A stretch of 33,137 nt of DNA, taken from positions 1-33,137 of the forward strand of contig JAJQBY010000102.1 of NCBI GenBank assembly GCA_021203045.1, written 5' to 3'. Made by a program: the position numbers and the translations under genes. How positions within the stretch are numbered: position 1 is the stretch's first letter; each line of letters opens with the position of its first letter. The notes below the pieces were generated by a model. That model was given only the letters and a program-made list of their open reading frames with translations. It was not told where the DNA came from and did not search any database. Below are positions 7,453-15,896 of the stretch, one piece after another. The stretch comes from Oscillospiraceae bacterium (GTDB lineage Bacteria; Bacillota; Clostridia; Oscillospirales; Oscillospiraceae).

Positions 7453-8751
7453 TTACCATATTTGAAGCCGGTTGGCTTCCTTCCGCAGCTCAGCCCGGAA
7501 ATCGGGGTGGGCCACGGCGATCAGCTCCTCCACCCGCTGGCGGATGGATTTGCCCCGCAGATGGGCCACACCGTACTCCGTCACCACCATATCCACAATG
7601 TTCCGGGGAATGGACACCACGCTCCCCGCCGTGAGCTGGGGCACGATACGGGAGATGGTCCCGCTCTTGGCCGTAGACTGAAGCGCGATGATGCCCCGGC
7701 CGTTTTTCGCGTGGAACGCTCCATAGGCGAAATCCCAGGCCCCGCCGGTGCCGGAATACTGCTTGCCCAGCAGGGTTTCCGAGCATATCTGGCCGGTCAG
7801 GTCGATCTCCAGGGCGGTATTCACGGAAACCATGTTGTCGTTTTTTGCGATATTGAAGGGGTCGTTTACATAATGCACCGGCAGCAGCTCCACCATGGGG
7901 TTGCCGTTTATATAGTCATACAGCCCCTGATCGCCCCAGGCAAAGGCGGCGATGGTGCGGTTGCGGTAAAACATCTTCCGGCTGTTGTTCACCGCGCCAC
8001 ACTCCATCAGTCTGCCCATGGCGGAGCCCAGCATCTCTGTATAGATGCCCAGATCATGCCGGTCCATCAGCCGCTCCGCTACCGCGTCCGGCATACCGCC
8101 GATGCCCAACTGGATGGTGTCCCCGTCATGTATAAGGCTCGCGGCATAGTCCGCGATGGTCTCCTGCACCTGGGTGCGGGGATAGATGGGGGACATGGAT
8201 ACCTCCCGCTCCCCCTCCACAAAAAAGTCCACCTTCTCCGCCGATATGCGGGTGGTGCCGCTGGTATAGGGGAGGTTGGGATTGATCTCCAGGATCACAG
8301 TCTCGCAGGTGTCGAACAGCTCCAGCTCCATCTGCTGGCTGGTGGACATGCACACATAGCCGTACCGGTCCATAGGCGCGACCGCCCCCACGAACACGTT
8401 GGGCCGCTTGGTCTCGTACATGGCCTGGAAGCACATATGCAGGTTATTCGGCACGAAGCTGACCCGGCCGGTAGGATGGAGCCGCCGCAGGCTGGGCCCA
8501 TAGAAGATGGAGAGGATGGAGATCACGTCCTCCATCCCATCCATGGTCAGGAAGGGATATTCCTCCTGGGGATTGGCCAGCCAGATGGTCACGTCCCGGA
8601 CGCCCCGGTCCTTTATCTCATGCAGGCGGCGGAGAAATTCCACCGGCTCGTTGCCGTAGGCCGCCACTGCGATTACGTCCCCGGACTTGATCTTTCCCAG
8701 CACATCGTCCATGGAGATGAATTTTGAATCATACAGTTTATATTTGTCCAT
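7453..8751 (-). CDS. Acetyl-CoA hydrolase/transferase-family CoA-transferase (4-hydroxybutyrate CoA-transferase-like)
   Basis: A 432-aa family I CoA-transferase of the acetyl-CoA hydrolase/4-hydroxybutyrate CoA-transferase/butyryl-CoA:acetate CoA-transferase group. The CoA-binding GIGGMPD is at 216-222 and the likely catalytic glutamate is Glu239 in GIYTEMLG; the C-terminal domain has SGTGGAWDFAYGAF and VTEYGVAHLRG. Start ATG 8751 is preferred over ATG 8778: the promoter at 8791-8820 would place the transcript start within a few bases of 8778, while 8751 has AAAGGGCG upstream and the usual N-terminus. First gene of the operon running down to 5192. It moves CoA from an acyl-CoA donor onto a carboxylic acid; the exact acid is not determinable. 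Confidence 0.9.
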   Translation of the reverse strand: MDKYKLYDSKFISMDDVLGKIKSGDVIAVAAYGNEPVEFLRRLHEIKDRGVRDVTIWLANPQEEYPFLTMDGMEDVISILSIFYGPSLRRLHPTGRVSFVPNNLHMCFQAMYETKRPNVFVGAVAPMDRYGYVCMSTSQQMELELFDTCETVILEINPNLPYTSGTTRISAEKVDFFVEGEREVSMSPIYPRTQVQETIADYAASLIHDGDTIQLGIGGMPDAVAERLMDRHDLGIYTEMLGSAMGRLMECGAVNNSRKMFYRNRTIAAFAWGDQGLYDYINGNPMVELLPVHYVNDPFNIAKNDNMVSVNTALEIDLTGQICSETLLGKQYSGTGGAWDFAYGAFHAKNGRGIIALQSTAKSGTISRIVPQLTAGSVVSIPRNIVDMVVTEYGVAHLRGKSIRQRVEELIAVAHPDFRAELRKEANRLQIW

Positions 8752-8790
8752 AAAAAGCACGCCCTTTATATAAAACATTCTTACTCTTTT

Positions 8791-8820
8791 ATTGTATCAT
8801 AAAAACCCGCCGGGGAACAA
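8791..8820 (-). promoter_or_regulatory. Predicted promoter of the CoA-transferase operon
   Basis: Minus strand TTGTTC, 18-nt spacer, TACAAT, with the start site expected near 8784. It helps decide the start codon of the CoA-transferase. Confidence 0.55.
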
Positions 8821-8902
8821 CTATCTTCCACGAACTTTGGAGCCCCGCCCAAAAGTATTGCCCGGATGCAGGGCCGCTCTCTGACAAATCGGGGAAAGCC
8901 TA

Positions 8903-8930
8903 TTGATTTATGGAGGAAAAGTGGTATAAT
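8903..8930 (+). promoter_or_regulatory. Predicted sigma-A promoter of scfA
   Basis: TTGATT, 16-nt spacer, TATAAT, ending 62 nt before the scfA GTG. Confidence 0.65.
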
Positions 8931-8992
8931 AATTTTGTATTTTATCCGTGATCGGATGTCCATATCTAAATATAATTTGGAGGTTTGCTACT

Positions 8993-9148
8993 GTGGAACA
9001 CATCAAAACTCTTGAGACCCGCAATTTGTGTGACAGCGCCAAGAACGGCGGCTGCGGTGAGTGCCAGACATCTTGCCAGTCTGCCTGCAAGACCAGCTGC
9101 GGCATTGCCAATCAGCAGTGTGAGAACGTATATAAAAACGAGAAATGA
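8993..9148 (+). CDS. scfA: SCIFF ribosomal peptide precursor (six cysteines in forty-five)
   Basis: A 51-aa ranthipeptide precursor of the SCIFF family, nearly universal in Clostridia. After MEHIKTLETRN the core has the family block CGECQTSCQSACKTSC and a late NQQCENVY. Seven cysteines are present (13, 21, 24, 28, 32, 36, 43); the last six fit the SCIFF pattern and Cys13 is extra. Cysteines become thioether-linked to neighbouring alpha-carbons by the radical SAM enzyme encoded next (scfB). Start is GTG 8993, 9 nt after GGAGG; a longer in-frame reading from ATG 8948 has no RBS and breaks the family N-terminus. The mature function in the cell is not settled. Confidence 0.97.
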   Translation: MEHIKTLETRNLCDSAKNGGCGECQTSCQSACKTSCGIANQQCENVYKNEK

Positions 9149-9164
9149 TCTGCAAAACAAAAGG

Positions 9165-9191
9165 ATGCCGCCGGGTCTGGCGGCATTTTTT
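9165..9191 (+). terminator. Intrinsic terminator between scfA and scfB
   Basis: ATGCCGCC (9165-9172) pairs with GGCGGCAT (9179-9186) across a 6-nt loop, followed by T to 9191. Partial read-through would keep maturase expression well below that of its peptide substrate. Confidence 0.85.
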
Positions 9192-9233
9192 GTTGAACAG
9201 CTCCATCACCTATATACAGGAAAGGCGGCCGCC

Positions 9234-9267
9234 TGTCCGCGCTCTTACAGCCCAGTCCGGGCGGACA
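9234..9267 (+). promoter_or_regulatory. Inverted repeat just upstream of scfB
   Basis: TGTCCGC (9234-9240) and GCGGACA (9261-9267) can pair 25 nt before the scfB start, where no strong RBS is visible. It may lower scfB translation; weak evidence. Confidence 0.3.
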
Positions 9268-9292
9268 CATCGCGGCCGGATGGTTAATCCAT

Positions 9293-10675
9293 ATGATACA
9301 TCAATATAAATTGGGCGGCTATAATATCGTTCTCGATATCTGCTCCGGCTCCGTCCACACCGTGGACGAGGTCGCCTATGAGATGATCGCCCGGTATCCC
9401 GATATGGATGAGCAGACGCTCATCCACGAGATGAACGACCGATACAGGGACCGGGAGGATATCACCGAGGACGACCTCCGGGAATGCTATGCCCAGATCA
9501 CCCGGCTCAAGGAGTCCGGCAAGCTCTTTACCCCCGACACCTTTGAGGAAATGGCAGGCGCGCTGAAGAAAAAGACCTCGGGCGTGGTAAAGGCGCTTTG
9601 CCTCCATGTTGCCCATACCTGCAATCTGAATTGCTCCTACTGCTTTGCCAGCCAGGGCAAATACAATGGAGAGCGGGCCGTCATGAGCTTCGAGGTGGGC
9701 AAGCGGGCCCTTGACTTCCTGATCGAGCATTCAGGCAGCCGCCGCAATCTGGAGGTTGACTTCTTCGGCGGCGAGCCCCTCATGAACTTCGACGTGGTGA
9801 AGGCCCTGGTTGCCTATGCCCGCTCTATCGAAAAGGAAAAGGGCAAGAATTTCCGCTTCACGCTGACGACCAACGGTGTTCTGATCGACGACGATGTCAT
9901 CGACTTTGCCAACCGGGAATGCAGCAACGTAGTGCTCAGCCTGGATGGACGCAAGGAGATACATGACCGCTACCGGGTCGATCACGCCGGCCACGGTAGC
10001 TGGGAAAAGATCGTGCCGAAATTCCAGAAGCTTGTTCAGGCCCGCGGTGGGAAAAATTATTATATGCGCGGCACCTTCACCCACGCAAACCCCGATTTTC
10101 TGAAGGATATCCAGGAGATGCTGGACCTGGGCTTCCGGGAGCTGAGCATGGAGCCTGTGGTGGCGGCGGCGGACGACCCCTCCGCCCTCACCGAGGAGGA
10201 TATCCCCATCGTCATGGAGCAATATGAGCAGCTTGCGGAGCTGATGCTCCGGCACGACCGGGAAAACGACCCGTTCACCTTCTATCATTACATGATAGAC
10301 CTGACCGGCGGACCCTGTATCTACAAGCGCATATCCGGCTGCGGCTCCGGAACGGAATATATGGCGGTCACCCCCTGGGGCGATCTGTACCCCTGTCATC
10401 AGTTCGTCGGCGACGAGCGCTTCCGGCTCGGGGATATCTGGCAGGGCGTGACGAATCACGAAATCCAGGACGAATTCGCCTCCTGCAACGTATACGCCCA
10501 TCCCGAATGCCGGGACTGCTGGGCAAGACTCTACTGCTCTGGCGGCTGCGCCGCCAACGCCTATCACGCCACCGGTTCCATCCGCGGCGTTTATAACGCA
10601 GGCTGCCGGCTGTTCCGCAAGCGGATAGAATGCGCCATCATGGTGGCGGTAGACCGCGCCTTTTCCCCGAAGTGA
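9293..10675 (+). CDS. scfB: SCIFF maturase, radical SAM/SPASM thioether-forming enzyme
   Basis: A 460-aa radical SAM peptide maturase that makes Cys thioether links in the ScfA precursor. Residues 1-90 form the peptide-recognition (RRE-like) N-terminus starting MIHQYKLGGYNIVLDICSG. The radical SAM 4Fe-4S motif CNLNCSYC has Cys110, Cys114 and Cys117; FFGGEPL and TTNGVLI are typical core motifs. The SPASM/twitch region carries the auxiliary-cluster cysteines in GGPCIYKRISGCGSG, LYPCHQF and ECRDCWARLYCSGGC. It follows scfA by 144 nt with a terminator between, and its TGA overlaps the ATG of the next gene (TGATG). No strong Shine-Dalgarno precedes ATG 9293. Confidence 0.97.
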   Translation: MIHQYKLGGYNIVLDICSGSVHTVDEVAYEMIARYPDMDEQTLIHEMNDRYRDREDITEDDLRECYAQITRLKESGKLFTPDTFEEMAGALKKKTSGVVKALCLHVAHTCNLNCSYCFASQGKYNGERAVMSFEVGKRALDFLIEHSGSRRNLEVDFFGGEPLMNFDVVKALVAYARSIEKEKGKNFRFTLTTNGVLIDDDVIDFANRECSNVVLSLDGRKEIHDRYRVDHAGHGSWEKIVPKFQKLVQARGGKNYYMRGTFTHANPDFLKDIQEMLDLGFRELSMEPVVAAADDPSALTEEDIPIVMEQYEQLAELMLRHDRENDPFTFYHYMIDLTGGPCIYKRISGCGSGTEYMAVTPWGDLYPCHQFVGDERFRLGDIWQGVTNHEIQDEFASCNVYAHPECRDCWARLYCSGGCAANAYHATGSIRGVYNAGCRLFRKRIECAIMVAVDRAFSPK

Positions 10676-12024
10676 TGGATACGCCCATATGTGATTTCGT
10701 CTCGGAATATAAGGAAAAGAACAGTCTCCGCCTGCATATGCCGGGCCATAAGGGCAAGGCTATTCTCGGCTGCGAGCCGTGGGACATCACCGAAATCCCC
10801 GGCGCGGACAGCCTGTACGACGCGGACGGCATCATCCGCCAAAGCGAGCTGAACGCCGGCAGTCTTTTCGGCGCCAGGACCTTCTATTCCACAGAGGGCT
10901 CCTCCCACACTATACGCGCTATGCTGGCGCTGGTATGCCAGCATGCCGCCGCCATGGGAAGCCCGCACCTTGTCTGGGCAGGCCGGAACGTTCACAGCTC
11001 CTTTCTCTCCGCCGCTGCTCTGCTCGATCTTTCCGTCGAATGGCTCTACTCCTCTGGGGAGGACTCCTATCTCTCCTGCCAGATCGAGGCGGCGGACCTG
11101 GACCAAAAGCTGCGGGAGGCCTCCCCCCTGCCGGCGGCGGTGTATATCACATCCCCTGACTATCTGGGGAACCTGTCGGATGTAAGGGCGCTGGCGGAGA
11201 CATGCCACAAATACGGCGTCCTGCTGTTGGTGGACAATGCCCACGGGGCATACCTGCGGTTTCTGCCCTGGCCCGCCCATCCTATGGAGCTGGGCGCGGA
11301 TATCTGCTGCGATTCCGCCCACAAGACCCTCCCCGTCCTGACCGGCGGCGCTTATCTGCACCTGGCGGATGGGCTGTCCTGCTTTTCGGATAAGGATGTG
11401 AAGGAGGCCCTCCGGCTGTTCGGCTCCACGAGCCCGTCCTATCTGACGCTGCAATCGCTGGACAGGGCAAACCTCTATCTGGCGGAGGAGCTGCCCGCCC
11501 GGCTGCGGGGCCTTCTCCCCCTGGTGGAATCGATGAAAAGGGAGCTTGTCTCCTGCGGCTACAGGCTGATCGGAACCGAGCCCATGAAGCTTACCATATC
11601 GGCAGGCCGGCGCGGCTATACGGGAGCGGAAATAGCGGCGCTTCTTGCCGAACAGAATATGATCGTGGAATTCTTCGACCCGGACCATGTCGTTATGATG
11701 CTGACGCCGGCCCTGGGCGCGGAGGCCATCGATAGGCTGACCGGGGCTCTGACGGCCATTCCCCCCAAGGGCCCTGTCGAAAATACCGCACCGGCCTTCG
11801 CCCGTCCCCGGGCGGGGATGAGCATACGCGAGGCCGCACTGGCCCCCTTTGAGACCCTTCCCGTCGAACAATGCCTTGGCAGAACGCTGGCCCGGGCCGC
11901 CATCGGCTGTCCCCCCGCCGTGCCGATTCTGGTCTGCGGAGAGGTCATCGACGAGCACGCCATAGACTGCTTCCGCTATTATGGCATCGGGACCTGCGAC
12001 GTAGTCCGGAAGCGCCGGGGCTGA
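10675..12024 (+). CDS. Orn/Lys/Arg decarboxylase-like PLP-dependent enzyme
   Basis: A 449-aa fold-type I PLP enzyme of the Orn/Lys/Arg decarboxylase major-domain group (YaaO-like). Landmarks are HMPGHK at 21-26, STEGSSHTIRAML at 72-84, Asp187 in LLLVDNAHG (PLP ring nitrogen) and Lys217 in DSAHKTLPVLTGGAYLH (Schiff base). The C-terminal small domain is present (VEFFDPDHVVMMLTP). The ATG overlaps the scfB stop by one base, so translation is coupled; an upstream in-frame ATG at 10630 lies inside scfB and is not used. Amino-acid decarboxylation to a polyamine precursor is the family role, but the real substrate and the reason for coupling to a peptide maturase are unknown. Confidence 0.88.
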   Translation: MDTPICDFVSEYKEKNSLRLHMPGHKGKAILGCEPWDITEIPGADSLYDADGIIRQSELNAGSLFGARTFYSTEGSSHTIRAMLALVCQHAAAMGSPHLVWAGRNVHSSFLSAAALLDLSVEWLYSSGEDSYLSCQIEAADLDQKLREASPLPAAVYITSPDYLGNLSDVRALAETCHKYGVLLLVDNAHGAYLRFLPWPAHPMELGADICCDSAHKTLPVLTGGAYLHLADGLSCFSDKDVKEALRLFGSTSPSYLTLQSLDRANLYLAEELPARLRGLLPLVESMKRELVSCGYRLIGTEPMKLTISAGRRGYTGAEIAALLAEQNMIVEFFDPDHVVMMLTPALGAEAIDRLTGALTAIPPKGPVENTAPAFARPRAGMSIREAALAPFETLPVEQCLGRTLARAAIGCPPAVPILVCGEVIDEHAIDCFRYYGIGTCDVVRKRRG

Positions 12025-12048
12025 ACCGCCCCTGGCGCTTTGCGTTTT
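12010..12048 (+). terminator. Terminator after the decarboxylase-like gene
   Basis: AAGCGCCGGGGC (12010-12021) pairs with GCCCC-T-GGCGCTT (12028-12040) with one bulged T, then TGCGTTTT. The stem includes the last codons and the stop. Confidence 0.65.
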
Positions 12049-12063
12049 CCGGTATCTGCACAG

Positions 12064-12092
12064 TTGACGATTTTCTCCGGACATGTTATAAT
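12064..12092 (+). promoter_or_regulatory. Predicted sigma-A promoter of the CNNM/CorC pair
   Basis: TTGACG, 17-nt spacer, TATAAT. The leader to ATG 12175 is about 75 nt with a small GCGGG/CCCGC hairpin at 12126-12139; too short for a known magnesium riboswitch. Confidence 0.75.
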
Positions 12093-12174
12093 ACTATAAT
12101 ATTTTAGTCCCGGACTGAACCGGGCGGCGGGTCTTCCCGCTATCTCTGCAAGAAATAAGAGGTGGTTATCCCCT

Positions 12175-13464
12175 ATGGATGATGGCAGTTGGCTATCGAT
12201 CCTGGCGCTGGCCGTGCTTCTGCTCGGCGCAGCCTATTTTGCACTGATGGAGTCCTCCTTCGCCTCCGTCTCCCGCGCCCGTATCCGCGCCCGGCAGGAG
12301 AAGGGCGACGCCCAGGCGGAAAAAGTCCTTTTGATACTAGACGATTTCGACCGGGCCATCACAACCATCCTGATCGGCACGAATATCATCCACCTGTCCG
12401 CCGCTGCCATCGTGACCCTGCTGGTCACCAGGCTGTGGGGAACAGGCGCTGTTGTATGGGGCACCCTCATCACCACCCTGGTGCTGTTCTTCGCCGGGGA
12501 GATGCTCCCAAAGACCATAGCGCGCAAATACAGCGAGCGGATCTGTCTCAGGTTCGCGGGTTCGCTGTGCTTTTTTATGCGCATTTTCACCCCTGTTTCC
12601 GCCGTGCTGACCGCCATAGGCCGGGGCGTGGCCAGGCTGATGCCGGCCAATGAGGAGGAGGTCTCCGTCACCGAGGACGAGCTATATGACATCATCGAGG
12701 ATATGACCGATGCCGGAAGCCTTGAGGAGACCCAGGGCGATCTGGTGCAGTCCGCCCTGGAATTCGGGGATGTGACCGTCGATCACGTCCTCACTGCCCG
12801 GGTGGACATGGCGGCGATCGACGCCGTCTGGCCGATAGACAGGGTCGTGGATTTCATCCGCTCCCACCGGCACAGCCGCCTGCCCGTATATGACGGGACG
12901 GCGGACAACATTATCGGCGTTCTGCAAATACGGAAATACATCAAGGCCTGGCTGGAGCAGGGGGACAGCGTAAACCTGCGGGACCTGCTGGACGAGGCGT
13001 ATTTCGTCCCCGCCGGCACCAACGTGGACGCCCTTCTGCCGGAGATGAGCAAAAAGCGGCTGAACATGGCCATCGTCACGGACGCCTGGGGCGGGACCCT
13101 GGGCCTTGTGACGGTGGAGGACATATTGGAGGAGCTGGTAGGCGAGATATGGGACGAGGAGGACGTAGTGGAGGAGCACTTCCAGCCTCTGGGTGGCGGC
13201 CGGTATGAGGTGGACGCCCAGCTGGATGTGGACGAGGTCTTTGAGCTTCTTGGCTATGACGACCCGGAGGACGACCCGGAGCTGACCCACAAATCCCTGA
13301 CAGAGTGGACGCTGGAGCAGTTCGAGCTGATGCCCGCCCAGCGGGATAAGTTCCTGTACCACGACCTGGAATTCACCGTGTCCGACATCTATAAGCACCG
13401 CATCCGCAAGCTGATCGTCCGGCAGCTGCCCAAGGCACCGGAGGAAGGGGGCGATGAGGCATGA
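12175..13464 (+). CDS. CNNM/CorC (HlyC)-family membrane protein with CBS pair, first copy
   Basis: A 429-aa hemolysin-C/CNNM family protein; relatives take part in magnesium or cobalt ion export and homeostasis. The N-terminal DUF21 domain has about four hydrophobic segments (about 6-28, 60-82, 90-112, 122-148) and FAGEMLPKTIARK. A CBS pair follows (about 185-310, with HSRLPVYDGTADNIIGVLQI and MAIVTDAWGGTLGLVTVEDILEELVGEIWDE), then the C-terminal CorC_HlyC domain. It overlaps the second copy by 4 nt (ATGA), so the two are co-translated and may form a heteromer in the membrane. Confidence 0.92.
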   Translation: MDDGSWLSILALAVLLLGAAYFALMESSFASVSRARIRARQEKGDAQAEKVLLILDDFDRAITTILIGTNIIHLSAAAIVTLLVTRLWGTGAVVWGTLITTLVLFFAGEMLPKTIARKYSERICLRFAGSLCFFMRIFTPVSAVLTAIGRGVARLMPANEEEVSVTEDELYDIIEDMTDAGSLEETQGDLVQSALEFGDVTVDHVLTARVDMAAIDAVWPIDRVVDFIRSHRHSRLPVYDGTADNIIGVLQIRKYIKAWLEQGDSVNLRDLLDEAYFVPAGTNVDALLPEMSKKRLNMAIVTDAWGGTLGLVTVEDILEELVGEIWDEEDVVEEHFQPLGGGRYEVDAQLDVDEVFELLGYDDPEDDPELTHKSLTEWTLEQFELMPAQRDKFLYHDLEFTVSDIYKHRIRKLIVRQLPKAPEEGGDEA

Positions 13465-14723
13465 CCGGTTATATCATAGCCCTGCTGGTATGCGTGGCCC
13501 TGTCCGGCTTCTTCTCCGCCTCGGAGATGAGCCTCTCCTCCGCCAACCGCCTCCGGCTGGAAAACGCCGCGGAGGACGGCAGCCGTTCCGCCAGGACCGC
13601 CCTGGGACTTCTGGACAGATTTGAGGACGCGCTGAGCGCTATCCTGATCGGCAACAATCTGGTGAACGTGGCCTCCTCCTCTCTCTGCTCCGTGATCGCT
13701 CTGGGGCTGGCCGCCAGCACCGGCGTTCCGGAGGGAGCCTGCGCCACTCTGGCCACGGTCATCGACACCGTTATCATTATTATCTGCGGGGAAACCATCC
13801 CCAAGATTCTGGCGAAGAAAAACGCCAACCACCTGGCCCCTGCCGTGGCCGGGCCCATAAGGGGGCTGTCCATCGTCCTCAAGCCGCTCATATGGTGCGT
13901 CACCTCCCTGATCGGCCTGATCACCGGACACCTGCCGGCGGCAGATGAGGAGAACAGCCAGGAGGCGGCGGTGGAGGAGCTGCAATCCATCATCGAGACC
14001 GCCGAGGACGAGGATGTGCTGGACGAGGAGCGCAGCGAGTTGCTGCAGGCCGCTCTGGATTTCGGGGACATATCCGCCAGCCAGGTCATGACCTCCCGGG
14101 TGGATATGCTGGCCATCGACATCCACGACAGCTGGGACGATATTCTCCGCATCGCCGCCGATGCGCCTTATTCCCGCCTGCCCGTATACGAGGGGGACAC
14201 GGACAACATCATCGGCGTGCTGCATCTGAACGCCCTTTACCGGGCCATGCTGGACGGCGAGGCCCATGATCTGCGGCCCCTCCTCAGCGAGCCCTGCTGG
14301 ATCTATAAGACCGTAAAGCTCCCCGCCGTGCTGGAGCAGCTCCGCTCCCGCCAGACCCATCTGGCCATCGTCACAGACGAATACGGCGGCACCGCCGGCG
14401 TCATCACCATGGAGGACGTGCTGGAATCCCTGGTGGGAGACATCTGGGACGAGACGGACGAGATCGCCCCGGAGGTGGTGCAGACCGGAGACGGCCTGTG
14501 GGAGCTGGACGGCGACCTGCCCATCGGGGATTTTCTGGAGCTGACCGGCCTGGACGAGAAGTCCTTCGACTTCGAGAGCGAGACCGTTGGGGGCTGGGTC
14601 ATGGAAATGGTGGGAGGCTTCCCCGCCCCCGGCTGCTGCGTAGCCTATGAAGACCTGGCCATCACCGTCCTGGAGGCCGACGGCAAACGGGTAGAAAAGC
14701 TCCGGGTAGAGAAAAAAGTGTAA
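13461..14723 (+). CDS. CNNM/CorC (HlyC)-family membrane protein with CBS pair, second copy
   Basis: A 420-aa paralogue of the preceding protein with the same architecture: DUF21 membrane domain (FFSASEMSLSSANRLRLENA, then CGETIPKILAKKNA), CBS pair (YSRLPVYEGDTDNIIGVLHL; LAIVTDEYGGTAGVITMEDV) and CorC_HlyC C-terminal domain (ELDGDLPIGDFLELTGL). The ATG overlaps the end of the first copy by 4 nt. The usual TDEYGG motif is intact here, while the first copy has TDAWGG, a hint of divided roles. Probable divalent-cation transport or sensing at the membrane. Confidence 0.92.
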   Translation: MTGYIIALLVCVALSGFFSASEMSLSSANRLRLENAAEDGSRSARTALGLLDRFEDALSAILIGNNLVNVASSSLCSVIALGLAASTGVPEGACATLATVIDTVIIIICGETIPKILAKKNANHLAPAVAGPIRGLSIVLKPLIWCVTSLIGLITGHLPAADEENSQEAAVEELQSIIETAEDEDVLDEERSELLQAALDFGDISASQVMTSRVDMLAIDIHDSWDDILRIAADAPYSRLPVYEGDTDNIIGVLHLNALYRAMLDGEAHDLRPLLSEPCWIYKTVKLPAVLEQLRSRQTHLAIVTDEYGGTAGVITMEDVLESLVGDIWDETDEIAPEVVQTGDGLWELDGDLPIGDFLELTGLDEKSFDFESETVGGWVMEMVGGFPAPGCCVAYEDLAITVLEADGKRVEKLRVEKKV

Positions 14724-14747
14724 CACCGCCCGGATACCTCTGCAAAA

Positions 14748-14793
14748 GCCGCCCTCACCTGCCAATGACGCAGGCGAGGGCGGCCTTTCTTTA
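14748..14793 (+). terminator. Terminator after the CNNM pair
   Basis: Arms 14748-14762 and 14770-14784 form a 15-position stem with one A-C mismatch, followed by CTTTCTTTATT. Confidence 0.85.
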
Positions 14794-14816
14794 TTATGTT
14801 CAGCCCGCCGCCCGGC

Positions 14817-15896
14817 TCACCGATCGGCCGCGGTCTGCTCCACATCCGGAAGATCATCATAGGTCTCCCCGCCGATGGTGACGCTGACCACATCCTCCGG
14901 GCTGATGGAATCGGAGAAATACATGACCTCTATCAGCGTATCATCCGGCAGGGCGATGCAGCCTCCTGTGGGCAGCCATGTGAGCGCCGTTCCGTCTGTC
15001 AGGGTCAGATATGTACCGGCCTCGGACAAAAACCGCAGGGCGCTGTTCTGCCAGTCGATATATTTCGGATAGGCCTGGGCATCCTGGAAATATCGCCGCT
15101 CCATATCGTATATTCCCTCGATATGGTAATATAGAATCAGACAGCCGGTGTGTATCTCCACGCCGGTGAGCTGGCCGGTCTCACCGGTCTCCCGGTTTTC
15201 AAAGGAAATGTCCTCCAGGGCGAGATACACACTCTCGTCCGTGGCAGGCACGTCCACGGAGACCGTGCCTATCCGCTCAATAGTGAAGGTATTCTCCTCT
15301 GTCTCGAGCCCCCCGCAGACCGTAAGCCGCAGGCTATCGGACTGAATGCTCTCCCGCAGGATGGTCACCCGCACCACCGCCCACCGGCCGCTTTGATAGC
15401 AGACCGGTTCGGCGGGGATATAGCCCGCGTCCTCCGCCCCCTGGAGCTGTACCCGCCACACATAGCTTTGGTACTGTTCCTCCGTCACGGTGGAGAGCCA
15501 CAGCTCCACTGTGAGGAAGCTTTCGCTGTATACGCTGCTCCCGGCGGTGGCATATACCTCCCCGGCGCCGCTGTGATGCACATCGGCATTACGGGCGTTT
15601 TCTGCCTCCGTCACGGTGTCGTACTGTATATATTCCGGTACGGCGCCGCCATCGATGCCCAGCAGCAGCCGCAGGCTTTCCGATATTTCCTCATAGCTGA
15701 ACCCGCCCACAGCCATGGCAGCGCAGGAGAGAGCTAATACAGCGGCGACGATGGCGGCAGTCATCTTCAGCGCCATGCGGCGCTTTTTCATGGACACAGG
15801 CCGGGGGCGGCCCTGCGCAATCGCGCTCATGATACGCTGGTCTGCGTCATGAGACAGCTCCACCTGGTCCCATGCGTCACGATAAGCCTGATTCAT
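14817..15896 (-). CDS. Membrane-anchored anti-sigma-factor-like protein (DUF4179-type)
   Basis: A 359-aa protein with a short cytoplasmic N-terminus (about 1-42, basic toward the membrane), one transmembrane helix at about 43-65 (MTAAIVAAVLALSCAAMAVG) and an extracytoplasmic beta-rich domain. This layout and the 4-nt overlap with the upstream ECF sigma gene mark it as the partner anti-sigma factor. No zinc-binding HxxxCxxC motif is visible, as in the DUF4179 type. The extracellular domain presumably senses the envelope signal; ligand unknown. Confidence 0.75.
   Translation of the reverse strand: MNQAYRDAWDQVELSHDADQRIMSAIAQGRPRPVSMKKRRMALKMTAAIVAAVLALSCAAMAVGGFSYEEISESLRLLLGIDGGAVPEYIQYDTVTEAENARNADVHHSGAGEVYATAGSSVYSESFLTVELWLSTVTEEQYQSYVWRVQLQGAEDAGYIPAEPVCYQSGRWAVVRVTILRESIQSDSLRLTVCGGLETEENTFTIERIGTVSVDVPATDESVYLALEDISFENRETGETGQLTGVEIHTGCLILYYHIEGIYDMERRYFQDAQAYPKYIDWQNSALRFLSEAGTYLTLTDGTALTWLPTGGCIALPDDTLIEVMYFSDSISPEDVVSVTIGGETYDDLPDVEQTAADR

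Noticed and set aside
10591-12084. 497-codon minus-strand frame across the decarboxylase-like gene
   Set aside because: Shadow of a gene with clear PLP motifs; no RBS and low-complexity composition.
12093-12174. Magnesium riboswitch upstream of the CNNM pair
   Set aside because: The leader is about 80 nt with one 5-bp hairpin; M-box structure does not fit.
13389-14765. 458-codon minus-strand frame across the second CNNM gene
   Set aside because: Shadow frame; the plus strand has the complete CNNM architecture.
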